NCBI GenBank assembly: GCA_937893415.1
Contig: CALBWZ010000134.1
Coordinates: forward strand, 1 to 6,414
Origin: an uncultured Comamonadaceae bacterium
GTDB lineage: Bacteria; Pseudomonadota; Gammaproteobacteria; Burkholderiales; Burkholderiaceae_C
Direction: 5' to 3'
DNA length: 6,414 bases
Position numbers and translations under genes: made by a program. Shown in pieces: positions 1-5,634 of the stretch (position 1 is the first letter of the stretch; the number at the start of each line of letters is the position of its first letter). The notes beneath the pieces are model-generated. The model was given only the letters and a program-made list of their open reading frames with translations, made no database searches and was not told the DNA's origin.

Positions 1-16
1 TTCAACACCCGTCACC

Positions 17-37
17 GTCAGACGTCTTCTGTCTGAC
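17..37. repeat. Perfect inverted repeat upstream of the yeeE-type transporter gene
   Basis: GTCAGAC (17-23) and GTCTGAC (31-37) are perfect 7-bp inverted arms around a 7-base spacer. The repeat ends 6 bp before a TACAAT hexamer (44-49), so it covers the place where a -35 element would lie. It could be an operator for a dimeric regulator of the transporter gene. It could also be the hairpin at the end of a gene lying upstream of the window, although no T-run follows it. The inverted symmetry is seen directly; the function is inference. Confidence 0.45.
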
Positions 38-43
38 TACAAC

Positions 44-49
44 TACAAT
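44..49 (+). promoter_or_regulatory. Possible -10 element of the transporter gene
   Basis: TACAAT matches the sigma-70 -10 consensus at 5 of 6 positions. No good -35 element is visible 16-18 bp upstream; that region holds the inverted repeat at 17-37. Transcription would start near base 56, about 3 bases before the ATG at 59, giving an almost leaderless mRNA. The absence of a Shine-Dalgarno sequence before 59 agrees with this. The call rests on a single hexamer and is tentative. Confidence 0.35.
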
Positions 50-58
50 AATCCTCCT

Positions 59-1168
59 ATGAATATGGACGTCATCTTTCATTTACAAACCCAAGTGTTG
101 TGGGCCAGCTTCGCTGTGTCTATCGCGTTTGGGTGGGTGTCTCAGCGCAGCCATTTTTGCACGTTGGGCGCGTTCAGCGATATCCTCAACATGGGCGACT
201 GGACGCGTATGCGCATGTGGGCCTTGGCGATTGGTGTGGCTATTCTTGGTTTTTATGGTTTGGCTTTCTTTGAGCTGATCAACCCCTCTGACAGTATCCA
301 TGCCAACGGCCGAGTGATATGGTTGTCTGCCCTTGTGGGTGGGGCAATGTTTGGCTTTGGTATGGTGTTGGCCTCAGGATGTGGCAGTAAAACCCTGCTG
401 CGTATTGGCGCTGGTAGTCTCAAGAGCTTGGTTGTATTTGTGTTTATGGGATTGTTTGCTTTTATGACGCTTCGCGGTATCACCGCTGTTGCGCGCACTG
501 CCACGGTAGACTTGGTTAACTTTCAAATGGATACAGCCTTGTTTCCCCACTGGCTGGCTTCCCAGCTGGGAGCGCAAGCGAACACAGTTGGCATGCTGTC
601 TGCACTCGTTGTTGGTGGTGGTTTGATGCTATGGGCGCTCAAAGGCGAGGGGTTTATTCGCTCAGGGTCCTTGCTTGGCGGGCTAGGTGTGGGCGCTTGT
701 ATTGTTGCCATATGGTGGGTGTCTGGTCACCTTGGCTTTGTACCTGAGCATCCTGAAACCCTAGAGGCCACATATTTGGCCACCAACAGCTCCAGCATGG
801 AATCGCTGACATTCACAGCGCCCTTGGCCTACGTGATCAACTGGTTGATTTACTTTAGCGACGTTAGCAACGTATTGTCGCTGGGCGTGGTGTCTGTTTT
901 TGGCGTTATAAGCGGCAGTGCTATTCACGCGTGGCACAGCAAAACATTTCGCTGGGAAGGCTTTTCAAGTACCCAAGATACCGCCCTGCATATGGCTGGT
1001 GGCGCACTGATGGGCGTTGGCGGTGTAACGGCAATGGGCTGCACCATAGGCCAAGGCCTGACTGGTCTGTCAACGCTAAGTCTCACCAGTCTGTTTGCTG
1101 TTGCTGGCATCACATGCGGTGCCCTAGGCGGTTTTAAGTTTCAAATGTGGCTTCTTATGCGTGACTGA
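59..1168 (+). CDS. YeeE/YedE (TsuA-type) membrane transporter, probable thiosulfate uptake
   Basis: This is a 369-residue polytopic inner-membrane protein of the YeeE/YedE family (DUF395), whose characterised members import thiosulfate for sulfur assimilation. It is highly hydrophobic, with many membrane segments and Gly-rich helices. Three family-type cysteine motifs are present: SHFCTLG (Cys34), ASGCGSK (Cys108) and AMGCTIGQG (Cys328). In the structurally studied homologue, cysteines in such motifs relay thiosulfate through the membrane. The protein consists of two halves with similar motifs, as is usual for the long form. ATG at 59 is chosen as the first start; ATG at 65 is an alternative two codons later. 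Neither has a Shine-Dalgarno sequence. The 3' end overlaps the longest reading of tcdA by 8 bp. The family assignment is strong; thiosulfate as substrate is inferred from the family. Confidence 0.85.
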   Translation: MNMDVIFHLQTQVLWASFAVSIAFGWVSQRSHFCTLGAFSDILNMGDWTRMRMWALAIGVAILGFYGLAFFELINPSDSIHANGRVIWLSALVGGAMFGFGMVLASGCGSKTLLRIGAGSLKSLVVFVFMGLFAFMTLRGITAVARTATVDLVNFQMDTALFPHWLASQLGAQANTVGMLSALVVGGGLMLWALKGEGFIRSGSLLGGLGVGACIVAIWWVSGHLGFVPEHPETLEATYLATNSSSMESLTFTAPLAYVINWLIYFSDVSNVLSLGVVSVFGVISGSAIHAWHSKTFRWEGFSSTQDTALHMAGGALMGVGGVTAMGCTIGQGLTGLSTLSLTSLFAVAGITCGALGGFKFQMWLLMRD

Positions 1169-2111
1169 TGCTGTTCAATTTAGTGCAACCATGAGTACCA
1201 ACACCAGTATTACCGATGGCGACAGCACCATCAACAGCGCTAGTAACAACAGCAGTGGCGTCATCAGAGTTACCAGTGCCCAAACTGTTAGCCCCGTCTT
1301 AGGTGATGACTTTGAACGCAGCTTTGGTGGCTTGCGCCGCTTATACGGTGCAGCCGGCGCTGACAGAATATTTAGCACACATGCTGTGGTTGTCGGCATT
1401 GGTGGCGTGGGCTCTTGGGTTGTCGAGGCGTTTGCACGCAGTGGCGTTCAACGCATCAGCTTGGTTGATTTAGACCATGTGTCAGTGTCCAACATCAACC
1501 GCCAGCTTCACGCCACACAAGCGAGCATTGGACAATCTAAAGTGCAAGCCATGCGCGAGCGCATAGCCCTCATAAATCCCGCTTGTGTGGTCGATGAAGT
1601 TGAAGAGTTTGTAGATGCCGATAACTGGCGAGCCATAGCCGAAACACTTGGCTTAACCCATTCACTGTCACCAGTTGCGTTGGTAGATGCTTGTGACCAA
1701 GTGCGAGCCAAAGCAGCCATGGCGGCGTGGAGTCTCTACCACCCGTGTACGTTCGTGACGGTTGGCGCAGCTGGCGGTAAACACCAAGCACACATGGTTG
1801 AGGCAGGCGACTTGGCTCAGGTAACACACGACCCTTTATTGGCGCAGCTGCGCTACCAGTTACGAAAAACTCACAATGCTGCCAAAACAGGTCGTATGAG
1901 GGTCGCTTGCGTCTTTAGCCGAGAGCCAGTGCTTAAGCCGAAGTTATTGGATACAACACCCGCTGGTGAAGGTTCAGATGCTGAATTTGACAAGTCCATC
2001 TCTGATGGATCGCTGAACTGTCACGGCTACGGATCAAGCGTGGCCGTGACCGCCAGCTTTGGTATGAGTGCGGCGGGTTGGTGCATGCAGCAGATCGCTC
2101 AAATCAAGTGA
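1161..2111 (+). CDS. tcdA: tRNA threonylcarbamoyladenosine dehydratase (TcdA/CsdL)
   Basis: This is an E1/ThiF/MoeB-like enzyme that uses ATP to cyclise t6A at position 37 of ANN-decoding tRNAs into ct6A. The nucleotide-binding loop GIGGVGSW is at residues 79-86, followed by the E1-family signature DLD...SNINRQLHA (about 103-117). The C-terminal part carries CVFSREPV and NCHGYGSS, which correspond to CVFSTEAL and DCASGFGA in E. coli TcdA as I recall it. The conserved domain starts around FGGLRRLYG (residues 55-63). The preceding ~50 residues form a Ser/Thr/Asn-rich tail absent from the ~268-residue E. coli protein. Only two start codons exist before the domain, GTG 1161 (overlapping the upstream gene by 8 bp) and ATG 1191 (22 bp after its stop). 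Neither has a clear ribosome site, so the start is uncertain. The gene is probably cotranscribed with the transporter gene. The product call is secure. Confidence 0.9.
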   Translation: MTDAVQFSATMSTNTSITDGDSTINSASNNSSGVIRVTSAQTVSPVLGDDFERSFGGLRRLYGAAGADRIFSTHAVVVGIGGVGSWVVEAFARSGVQRISLVDLDHVSVSNINRQLHATQASIGQSKVQAMRERIALINPACVVDEVEEFVDADNWRAIAETLGLTHSLSPVALVDACDQVRAKAAMAAWSLYHPCTFVTVGAAGGKHQAHMVEAGDLAQVTHDPLLAQLRYQLRKTHNAAKTGRMRVACVFSREPVLKPKLLDTTPAGEGSDAEFDKSISDGSLNCHGYGSSVAVTASFGMSAAGWCMQQIAQIK

Positions 2112-2125
2112 AGATTGCAGCGAAC

Positions 2126-2158
2126 TTTTTTAAATCCGCTTCTAAAGCCTTTAAAAAA
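2126..2158. repeat. A/T-only inverted repeat upstream of the tRNA-Lys promoter
   Basis: TTTTTTAAA (2126-2134) and TTTAAAAAA (2150-2158) are perfect 9-bp inverted arms around a 15-base spacer. They lie just upstream of a TATACT hexamer (2164-2169). The position and composition suit an UP-element-like A/T tract that strengthens a stable-RNA promoter. The T-run precedes rather than follows the hairpin on the + strand, so it is a poor terminator for tcdA. The role is inference. Confidence 0.35.
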
Positions 2159-2169
2159 CACGCTATACT
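2141..2169 (+). promoter_or_regulatory. Putative sigma-70 promoter for tRNA-Lys
   Basis: TATACT (2164-2169) matches the -10 consensus at 5 of 6 positions. A 17-bp spacer upstream gives TCTAAA (2141-2146), a weak -35 match (3 of 6). Transcription would begin near 2176, giving a leader of about 59 bases to be removed from the tRNA by processing. The A/T-rich flank may compensate for the weak -35 element. The -10 element is the reliable part of this call. Confidence 0.45.
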
Positions 2170-2234
2170 CGTTGGCTTAGGACGCAATAACCAAACGCTT
2201 AAACAAGCGGATTGCAACCAACCCCATTAAGCGT

Positions 2235-2310
2235 GGGTCGTTAGCTCAGCTGGTAGAGCAGCGGACTTTTAATCCGTTTGTCGCAGGTTCGAACCCCGCA
2301 CGACCCACCA
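2235..2310 (+). tRNA. tRNA-Lys (anticodon UUU), CCA encoded
   Basis: The 76-base cloverleaf is complete. The acceptor stem is GGGTCGT (2235-2241) with ACGACCC (2300-2306), the discriminator is A2307, and CCA is encoded at 2308-2310. The D stem is GCTC/GAGC (2244-2247, 2256-2259). The anticodon stem is GCGGA/TCCGT with one G-T pair, and the loop is CTTTTAA with anticodon TTT at 2268-2270. The T loop TTCGAAC is at 2288-2294. The T stem GCAGG/CCCGC has an A-C mismatch (A2285 with C2297), where I recall related tRNA-Lys genes having a Watson-Crick pair. The gene is a single transcription unit, with a promoter-like hexamer upstream and an intrinsic terminator just downstream. Confidence 0.97.
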
Positions 2311-2320
2311 CCCAAACTTC

Positions 2321-2354
2321 AAAAACACCCAGAGCAAACGTGCTGGGTGTTTTT
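2321..2354 (+). terminator. Rho-independent terminator after tRNA-Lys
   Basis: CACCC (2326-2330) pairs with GGGTG (2345-2349), and AGCA (2333-2336) pairs with TGCT (2341-2344), around the loop AACG with a 2-base bulge. The stem is followed by five T residues (2350-2354) and then GTTTG. Five A residues (2321-2325) precede it, so it could also work on the minus strand. It separates the tRNA unit from yaeQ. Confidence 0.85.
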
Positions 2355-2380
2355 GTTTGTGGCTTTGTCATGCGCATAAT
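2353..2380 (+). promoter_or_regulatory. Possible promoter of yaeQ-aroG with start at or near the ATG
   Basis: TTGTTT (2353-2358) and CATAAT (2375-2380), with a 16-bp spacer, resemble sigma-70 -35 and -10 elements, the latter matching at 5 of 6 positions. The -10 element ends 8 bp before the yaeQ ATG at 2389, so the transcript would begin within about 2 bases of the start codon. No Shine-Dalgarno sequence precedes this ATG. The -35 element overlaps the T-run of the tRNA terminator. This is a tentative call from hexamer matches. Confidence 0.4.
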
Positions 2381-2388
2381 GTCTGGCT

Positions 2389-2949
2389 ATGGCAATCAAA
2401 TCAACTATCTTTAAAGCCAACGTCCAAATTGCGGATGTTGATCACGGCTACTACGCCGACCATGCGCTCACTCTGGCTAGACATCCCAGTGAAAATGATG
2501 AGCGCATGATGGTGCGCTTGGTCGCCTTGGCGCTCAATGCACACCAACTAAATGACACTTGCAAGGGCGATGGCACGCTAAGCTTCGGTGCGGGTTTGTC
2601 AGACCCTGAAGAGCCAGATGTGCAGTTGATTGACTTTACTGGACGCAAACGTGTGTGGATTGAGGTGGGACAGCCAGAAGATAAACCGCTGTTGAAAGCG
2701 TGCAGCAAAGCAGACGCGGTGTTGCTGTATACCTTTAGCCATTCTGCTGATATTTGGTGGGCAGGTATTAAAAATAAACTCAACCGGCTGGAGCGATTGC
2801 AAGTGTGGCGCTTGCCTACAGAGGCGTCGCAGGCCCTCGTGGATTTGGCTCAGCGCAGCATGCACCTTCAAGCGACCATTCAAGAAAATGTTCTCACCCT
2901 CAGCAGCGAGCAAGGTGTCGTGAACATTGAGCCGATTCTTTGGAAGTAA
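2389..2949 (+). CDS. yaeQ: YaeQ family protein
   Basis: This is a 186-residue cytosolic protein of the YaeQ family, whose solved structures show a variant of the PD-(D/E)XK nuclease fold. The biochemical role is not established; early links to RfaH/haemolysin transcription were later questioned. The N-terminus MAIKSTIFKANVQIADVD closely follows E. coli YaeQ as I recall it, which fixes the start at 2389. Further family landmarks are LTLARHPSENDERMM (27-41), an EEPDV segment giving the PD motif (76-77), WIEVGQP (90-96), IWWAG near the centre, and LQATIQ near the C-terminus. The length is typical. No ribosome site precedes the ATG. The stop codon lies 4 bp before the aroG start, so the two genes are probably one operon. 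Confidence 0.92.
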   Translation: MAIKSTIFKANVQIADVDHGYYADHALTLARHPSENDERMMVRLVALALNAHQLNDTCKGDGTLSFGAGLSDPEEPDVQLIDFTGRKRVWIEVGQPEDKPLLKACSKADAVLLYTFSHSADIWWAGIKNKLNRLERLQVWRLPTEASQALVDLAQRSMHLQATIQENVLTLSSEQGVVNIEPILWK

Positions 2950-2953
2950 CGTG

Positions 2954-4075
2954 ATGACCCAAACAGCAATAAACCCTATTTCCCAAGCTTCCTCTGAGCC
3001 AGTGTTGAGCACTTACGACAAGACCAGCGTTGATGATGTGCGGATCAAGTCGGTACGACCACTTATTTCGCCGGCGCTGCTGCAAGAAGCGTTGCCTGAA
3101 ACCCCGGCTATGGTGGCGCAAGTTGCACATCACCGCAGTGCTATTGCAGACATCTTGCAAGCGCGTGATGACCGCCTGCTGGTGGTCGTGGGGCCTTGCT
3201 CAATCCACGACCACGACCAAGCCATGGAATACGCACGTGCGCTCAAGGTCATGACGGCTCCTATGAGTGGCGAGCTGATGGTTGTCATGCGCACTTACTT
3301 TGAAAAGCCTCGCACTACGATTGGGTGGAAAGGTTATATCAACGACCCGCATTTAGACGGTACCTATGCCATCAATGAAGGCCTGCACAAGGCAAGGCGG
3401 TTGTTGCTAGATGTGGTGGGCGAGGGTTTGCCTGCTGGAACAGAGTTCCTGGACTTGCTGAGTCCCCAGTTTGTGATTGACTTGATCGCGTGGGGCGCTA
3501 TTGGTGCGCGCACGACAGAGAGTCAAAGCCATCGCCAGTTGGCTTCTGGTTTGAGTTGTCCAGTTGGTTTTAAAAATGGCACTGATGGCGGTGTGCAAGT
3601 GGCGATTGATGCCATGGTTGCCGCGCGCAACAGTCACGCTTTTATGGGCTTAACCAATATGGGACAAGCAGCTATTTTTGAAACACGTGGCAATGAAGAT
3701 TGCCACATTATTTTGCGCGGTGGCAAGCTACCCAATTTCGATGCAGCAGGTGTGGCCGCTGCTGTGCAGTCACTGACCAAGGCCAGTTGCAATCCGAGGT
3801 TAATGGTGGATGCCTCACACGCCAACAGCCAAAAACAGCACACCAAGCAAATAGAAGTAGCTGCTGACGTGGCGGCACGTATTGGGGCAGGCGACTACAG
3901 CGTCATGGGCATGATGATTGAAAGCCATCTAGAAGAAGGGCGCCAAGACTTGGCGGCTGGGACAACGTTGCGCCGTGGGGTTTCAATTACGGATGCTTGT
4001 ATCAGCTTACGTCAAACGCTGCCCGTTCTAGAAGAGCTCGCTAGGGCTGTTGCTCAGCGCCGCTCGCTGGTCTAG
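2954..4075 (+). CDS. aroG: 3-deoxy-7-phosphoheptulonate synthase (DAHP synthase), class I, AroF/AroG type
   Basis: The enzyme condenses phosphoenolpyruvate with erythrose 4-phosphate to DAHP, the first committed step of aromatic amino acid synthesis in the cytosol. The protein (373 residues from ATG 2954) appears to align with E. coli AroG without gaps from the DDxRIK segment to the active-site Asp, at an offset of +21. All expected active-site residues are present: Cys82, Arg113, Lys118, Arg186, Lys207, Arg255, His289, Glu323 and Asp347. ATG 2954 has GGAAG (2942-2946) at a spacing of 7, inside the end of yaeQ. The open frame could extend to TTG 2927, but that would overlap yaeQ and lose the ribosome site. 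GTG 2951 is too close to GGAAG. The N-terminal tail is about 21 residues longer than in E. coli. Gly232 occupies the place of AroG Ser211, as in Tyr-sensitive AroF. Confidence 0.95.
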   Translation: MTQTAINPISQASSEPVLSTYDKTSVDDVRIKSVRPLISPALLQEALPETPAMVAQVAHHRSAIADILQARDDRLLVVVGPCSIHDHDQAMEYARALKVMTAPMSGELMVVMRTYFEKPRTTIGWKGYINDPHLDGTYAINEGLHKARRLLLDVVGEGLPAGTEFLDLLSPQFVIDLIAWGAIGARTTESQSHRQLASGLSCPVGFKNGTDGGVQVAIDAMVAARNSHAFMGLTNMGQAAIFETRGNEDCHIILRGGKLPNFDAAGVAAAVQSLTKASCNPRLMVDASHANSQKQHTKQIEVAADVAARIGAGDYSVMGMMIESHLEEGRQDLAAGTTLRRGVSITDACISLRQTLPVLEELARAVAQRRSLV

Positions 4076-4086
4076 CCGCAGGCTAG
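4072..4086. repeat. Short hairpin over the aroG stop codon
   Basis: CTAGCC (4072-4077) and GGCTAG (4081-4086) are perfect 6-bp arms with a 3-base loop, and the aroG TAG stop lies in the left arm. No T-run follows, so it is not a standard intrinsic terminator. It may protect the mRNA 3' end or be incidental. Confidence 0.3.
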
Positions 4087-4110
4087 CAAAGCCTTGTTCA
4101 GTTCGCTCGC

Positions 4111-4133
4111 CTATGGCCCAACAGCGGCCATAG
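4111..4133. repeat. GC-rich hairpin in the aroG/mltD convergent gap
   Basis: CTATGGCC (4111-4118) and GGCCATAG (4126-4133) form a perfect 8-bp stem with a 7-base loop. It lies between two convergent genes, where bidirectional termination would be expected, but neither strand shows a T-run next to it. It is likely an mRNA 3'-end structure; termination is inferred only from position. Confidence 0.4.
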
Positions 4134-4158
4134 CGCCAGCAACAACAGCTCTAAAGAC

Positions 4159-4191
4159 CCCGCAAGTAACTCTGTTGAGAGTTGGTGCGGG
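4159..4191. repeat. Long interrupted hairpin downstream of mltD
   Basis: CCCGCA (4159-4164) pairs with TGCGGG (4186-4191), and AACTCT (4168-4173) pairs with AGAGTT (4178-4183), around a GTTG loop with a 3-by-2 internal loop. This gives 12 paired bases. It lies 25 bp beyond the mltD stop and is the best candidate for ending the mltD transcript, although only a weak GTCTTTAG stretch follows on the minus strand. Confidence 0.4.
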
Positions 4192-4215
4192 CCTGCACAT
4201 GGACTGCAAAGGGCC

Positions 4216-5628
4216 TTAGCGGAGTTGGACTACCAGCCGTTGGCCAATGCGTATGTGGCTGCGTGATTTCAGGTTATTCCATTTCGCGATGGAGGCAACC
4301 GACACACCATACCGCCGTGCCAAGCCAGACAGGGTGTCACCTCGTTTGACGCGTATTTCCAGTTTGCTGAACTCTGGTGCCAAAGCCAGTTGAGCGTTAT
4401 CTGCCACGTATTCAGTGACGTTGGCGGTGCGCATTGCACTGCGCTTGACCAGCACGGTTGAGCCTTTGCGTACCAACATACGGGGAGGTATTTTGTTGAC
4501 TAGGCGCAATTCAGATTCGGACATGCCAACTTGCTTGGCCAAGTCCCGCGGCTTGATGTTGGTTTGGACCACATACGCAGTCCATGTCGCCATGGGGCCT
4601 GAATGTGCCTGCAGCCTTATTTTGAAGTCGCTAGCGTTGTCCCATGGCAGCAGCACAGCAGGTGTGCCATTGGCCAACACAACAGGGTGTTTGAGCGAAG
4701 GGTTCAGCGCTCTAAAGTCTTCTTCGCTGACACCAGCCAATGTGGCAATTAGCGCGACATCGATGTCTTTGGCAATAGTCACCACGTCAAAGAATGGGTG
4801 GTTGGGGATGCTGGGCAACACCACCGAGTTGGCAGCGGGGTTGCTGACTATATTTTTAAAGGCCTGAAGCTTGGGTACGTAGAAGCGTGTTTCAGCGGGC
4901 ATGCGCAGGTCAAGGTAACCCGTGCCTTTGCCTGCAGCTTTGTTGCGTGCGATAGCTCGGCGCACATTGCCTTGTCCCCAGTTGTATGCCGCCAAAGCCA
5001 GGTGCCAATCACCAAATTGGTTGTGCAAGCTTTGTAAGTAATCCAGCGCTGCGTTGGTAGATGCCACCACATCACGGCGGTCGTCCCTGAAGGAGTTTTG
5101 GCGCAAGTCAAACGAGCGACCTGTTGCTGGCATAAACTGCCACATACCCGCAGCTTTGGCGCTGGAAACAGCTTGCGGGTTAAACGCACTTTCTATAAAT
5201 GGCAGCAGCGCCAACTCGGAAGGCATGCGCCTACGCTCTAGCTCATCGACGATATAAAAAATGTATCTGCTAGACCGCAGGGCCATCCGGTCCATGTAGT
5301 CTGGGCGAGCGGCATACCATTCCACACGGGTGTCCACAACGTTGTCTACGAGATCGGGCATGGCAAAGCCACGGCGGATGCGGTCCCACATATCCAATGG
5401 TGGGGACTGCGGGGCCACTTGGATGGTGTTGGCAGCTAAGGCCTCATCCAACTTGCTGAGTGGGCCAGTCGGTATGATGGGTTTGGGCGTGAGGGTCGTG
5501 CTGCCAGAGGCGTTCGTGTTTCCTATTAACGCTGGTTGTGAGGTGTTTAAGTTGGCGCAGCCAGCAGCGAGCATGACGCAGCCGTACAGCAGGGCCAGCG
5601 ATAAGCGACGGTAAAGTGTTATCGGCAT
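4216..5628 (-). CDS. mltD: Membrane-bound lytic murein transglycosylase D (lipoprotein, SLT and LysM domains)
   Basis: This is an outer-membrane-anchored periplasmic enzyme that cleaves peptidoglycan glycan strands to 1,6-anhydromuropeptides during wall growth and turnover. The 470-residue protein starts with a lipoprotein signal (hydrophobic residues about 9-23, lipobox LAAGC, Cys24). A Pro/Thr/Ser-rich linker runs to about residue 60. The SLT domain follows, with catalytic Glu146 in LLPFIESAF, then AGMWQFMPATG (160-170) and LALAAYNWGQGN (210-221). A degenerate LysM-like segment occupies about 349-396, and a clear C-terminal LysM is at 424-470 (VKRGDTLSGLARRYGVS). E. coli MltD is similar in length with two LysM repeats. 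The start is fixed by an in-frame TAA 6 bp upstream, which is also the relic stop of the decayed gloB gene. No Shine-Dalgarno sequence precedes the ATG, so translation may once have been coupled to gloB. Confidence 0.95.
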   Translation of the reverse strand: MPITLYRRLSLALLYGCVMLAAGCANLNTSQPALIGNTNASGSTTLTPKPIIPTGPLSKLDEALAANTIQVAPQSPPLDMWDRIRRGFAMPDLVDNVVDTRVEWYAARPDYMDRMALRSSRYIFYIVDELERRRMPSELALLPFIESAFNPQAVSSAKAAGMWQFMPATGRSFDLRQNSFRDDRRDVVASTNAALDYLQSLHNQFGDWHLALAAYNWGQGNVRRAIARNKAAGKGTGYLDLRMPAETRFYVPKLQAFKNIVSNPAANSVVLPSIPNHPFFDVVTIAKDIDVALIATLAGVSEEDFRALNPSLKHPVVLANGTPAVLLPWDNASDFKIRLQAHSGPMATWTAYVVQTNIKPRDLAKQVGMSESELRLVNKIPPRMLVRKGSTVLVKRSAMRTANVTEYVADNAQLALAPEFSKLEIRVKRGDTLSGLARRYGVSVASIAKWNNLKSRSHIRIGQRLVVQLR

Positions 5629-5634
5629 CAGTTT

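Noticed and set aside
53..58. CCTCCT directly before the transporter ATG
   Set aside because: It is the complement of a Shine-Dalgarno sequence, in the wrong orientation to bind 16S rRNA for this gene.
2927..2953. TTG start extending the DAHP synthase by 9 residues
   Set aside because: It would lie within yaeQ and has no ribosome site, whereas ATG 2954 has GGAAG at a spacing of 7.
2599..3012. 137-codon minus-strand open frame opposite yaeQ and aroG
   Set aside because: It is antisense to two well-supported genes and has no family features.
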